Position numbers and translations under genes: made by a program. Of a stretch of DNA of 64,000 bases, positions 62,843 to 64,000 are shown one piece after another. The stretch comes from Shewanella sp. HN-41. Its GTDB lineage: Bacteria; Pseudomonadota; Gammaproteobacteria; Enterobacterales; Shewanellaceae. The DNA lies in assembly GCF_000217915.1 (NCBI RefSeq), contig NZ_AFOZ01000025.1, positions 62,001-126,000 on the forward strand, written 5' to 3'. The notes beneath the pieces are model-generated. The model was not told the DNA's origin. It made no database searches and saw only the letters and a list, made by a program, of their open reading frames with translations. Within the stretch, counting starts at the first letter, position 1, and every line of letters begins with the position of its first letter.

Positions 62843-63358
62843 CTATAAGGGCTGAAGTTTTTCATCGAGCAAACTGACCAGCAGTAATTCACCTTGGGCG
62901 TTCACCCTAAACTCGCCGTATTTAGCCGCACTAAAATGATCGGCTTGCCCTTCCTCAAAGAAAAAGCTGTTCGATGCGAGTTTGATTTGATTACCACGGA
63001 CACGAAATTGCACCCGCAGCTGATCTTTACCCAGCGCTTGGTCGGTATAAAAATCCACAAAACGCGCCACCTTTTGCCCATCTAATGCCAGTAACAACTG
63101 GCCCTGCATTTGTTGCGGCGCTAAGGCGCCGCGCACATCGCGGGCAATGGCATATTCCAGCGCCATGTAATCTCCCTGCATTAACGAGCGCGGGTCAACC
63201 GGCGCTAATGCAAAGCGCACGACTTGGCCGTGATTAAGCAGTTGTTCAAACTTGAAAATGCGCCAATTCACGCCAGTCAGAATCGCAACTGCCGTGAAGA
63301 CTACGATGCCAAGCACCCATTTATGTGAAGCCGTCAGTTTTCCCGTTACATTTCCCAT
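62843..63358 (-). CDS. GDYXXLXY domain-containing membrane protein
   Basis: The product is 171 aa from the ATG at 63358, which shares one base with the stop of the upstream gene (TGATG). One N-terminal transmembrane helix (WVLGIVVFTAVAILTGVNW) is followed by a periplasmic domain carrying the signature SLMQGDYMALEYAIARDV. These proteins always pair with a DUF2157/DUF4401 membrane protein, as here. The role of the pair is unknown. Translational coupling with the upstream gene is indicated by the overlap. Confidence 0.88.
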   Translation of the reverse strand: MGNVTGKLTASHKWVLGIVVFTAVAILTGVNWRIFKFEQLLNHGQVVRFALAPVDPRSLMQGDYMALEYAIARDVRGALAPQQMQGQLLLALDGQKVARFVDFYTDQALGKDQLRVQFRVRGNQIKLASNSFFFEEGQADHFSAAKYGEFRVNAQGELLLVSLLDEKLQPL

Positions 63359-64000
63359 CACACAGTCTCCTTGGCATTTTGATTGGCCGGAAATAACCGC
63401 CACATCACTATCCTTGCCACCAGCAACAACGCGCCCAAGCCCATCAAGTAGCCGGATTTAAGCAGTAACGTTGTTTCTAAGGAATAATAATATCCACTGA
63501 CAAACAACAGCGCCGACACAATGCCCATACCTTTTAGCCAAGGCTCATTGCAATAATGACCAAGTAAGATCAATAGGATAGCAGTCGATAATCCCTGCAT
63601 GGGTAATGACAGAACACAGACCAAGATAAGGCAGACAACACAACCTACCGCCGCGGGTGACATCAGTGACTGTTGGCGCTCACGAAATACCACCACCAAC
63701 AAATAGCCACAAATAGCAAAGGTAACTGATAGATGGAACAAGCTAAACCGCAGGCTTTGCTGCCAAGGACTAAAAAGCTCATCAAACAGGTTATCCATAC
63801 TAAAAGCATGTAATAATTGGATATTTAAAAGCGTGAGTACGACCCCATAGCAAAGCATTCGCGCCCTTTGGTAATGGCGTCCAAGGCGATTGATATGCAG
63901 TAACACCACACTAATAACAAAGGTAAACAAGCTTGGGCTAAGGCTCAGTAAGTCTAATTTCGCCATTAACCCCACCACACACCAGCTTAAGCAAAATGCG
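63358..64000 (-). CDS. DUF4401/DUF2157-type multi-pass membrane protein, C-terminal part (start outside window)
   Basis: The frame is open to the right edge of the window, so the 5' end is missing; the visible part is about 213 aa. It is made of at least six hydrophobic helices (LFTFVISVVLLHINRLG; FSLFHLSVTFAICGYLLVVVF; AAVGCVVCLILVCVLSLP). It matches the C-terminal DUF4401 half of the proteins that precede GDYXXLXY genes. The stop overlaps the next start, so the two form an operon. Function is unknown. Confidence 0.8.
   Translation of the reverse strand, partial: AFCLSWCVVGLMAKLDLLSLSPSLFTFVISVVLLHINRLGRHYQRARMLCYGVVLTLLNIQLLHAFSMDNLFDELFSPWQQSLRFSLFHLSVTFAICGYLLVVVFRERQQSLMSPAAVGCVVCLILVCVLSLPMQGLSTAILLILLGHYCNEPWLKGMGIVSALLFVSGYYYSLETTLLLKSGYLMGLGALLLVARIVMWRLFPANQNAKETV

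Noticed and set aside
1-64000. tRNA, rRNA and prophage genes
   Set aside because: I looked for tRNA-like cloverleaf ends, rRNA signatures and phage structural genes and found none I could support by eye.

Overview
The window is a 64 kb chromosomal segment of a gammaproteobacterium, almost certainly a Shewanella of the putrefaciens/oneidensis type. This rests on gene content and protein sequence: minCDE, a Zn-type hemB, an MsrB-MsrA fusion, a DUF885 lipoprotein peptidase, the marine proteobacterial dedicated sortase system, an ExeM/ExeS-like nuclease and E. coli-like neighbourhoods such as hdfR/maoP and yejK/yejL/yejM. I saw no rRNA, tRNA or CRISPR array. Most genes are housekeeping and densely packed, and many convergent or terminal gene ends are marked by clear hairpin terminators.

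Layout: 1-9.8 kb holds the 3' end of mltD, an rraA-like/asmA pair, an unknown coiled-coil protein, a DUF885 lipoprotein, rhlE, ppiB, ycgN and an MltB-family protein whose catalytic Glu appears replaced by Val. 9.8-18.8 kb holds ycgL, minCDE, rnd, fadD, a hydrolase, an exported methyltransferase-like protein, an M50 peptidase, a small unknown gene and tsaB. 19-34 kb holds hemB, msrBA, a 2OG-Fe(II) oxygenase, ylqF, an MDR oxidoreductase/LysR pair, an exported ATP-dependent DNA ligase, dgkA, hdfR/maoP with a RimK-like ligase, an outer-membrane barrel, an M28 peptidase and a diguanylate cyclase.

34.0-40.2 kb is a proteobacterial dedicated sortase cassette: a sortase and its LPQTA-tailed VIT/VWA substrate, divergent from a dedicated response regulator and a histidine kinase with a large periplasmic sensor. 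40.3-50.6 kb holds metC, creA, yegD, ppk-ppx (ppx carries a frameshift in a T8 tract; Pho-box-like repeats lie upstream of ppk), a voltage-gated-type K+ channel, an L,D-transpeptidase, yecM and a DUF5062 gene.

50,634-53,059 is the most striking region: a 2,426-bp element with Tn7-like ends (TGTGGG/TGTAGG termini, 29-bp inverted repeats matching at 26 positions, subterminal repeats of TAAAGTNTCATACT) and a perfect 5-bp GCTTA target-site duplication. It has no transposase and carries a PD-(D/E)XK nuclease-like gene and a 120-aa unknown gene. It therefore looks like a non-autonomous, trans-mobilised Tn7-like cargo element.

53-64 kb returns to the core genome: an M23 peptidase, a double-domain QueD-like protein, yejK/yejL/yejM, a PAS-GGDEF cyclase, a large secreted nuclease and a GDYXXLXY/DUF4401 membrane pair that runs off the window.
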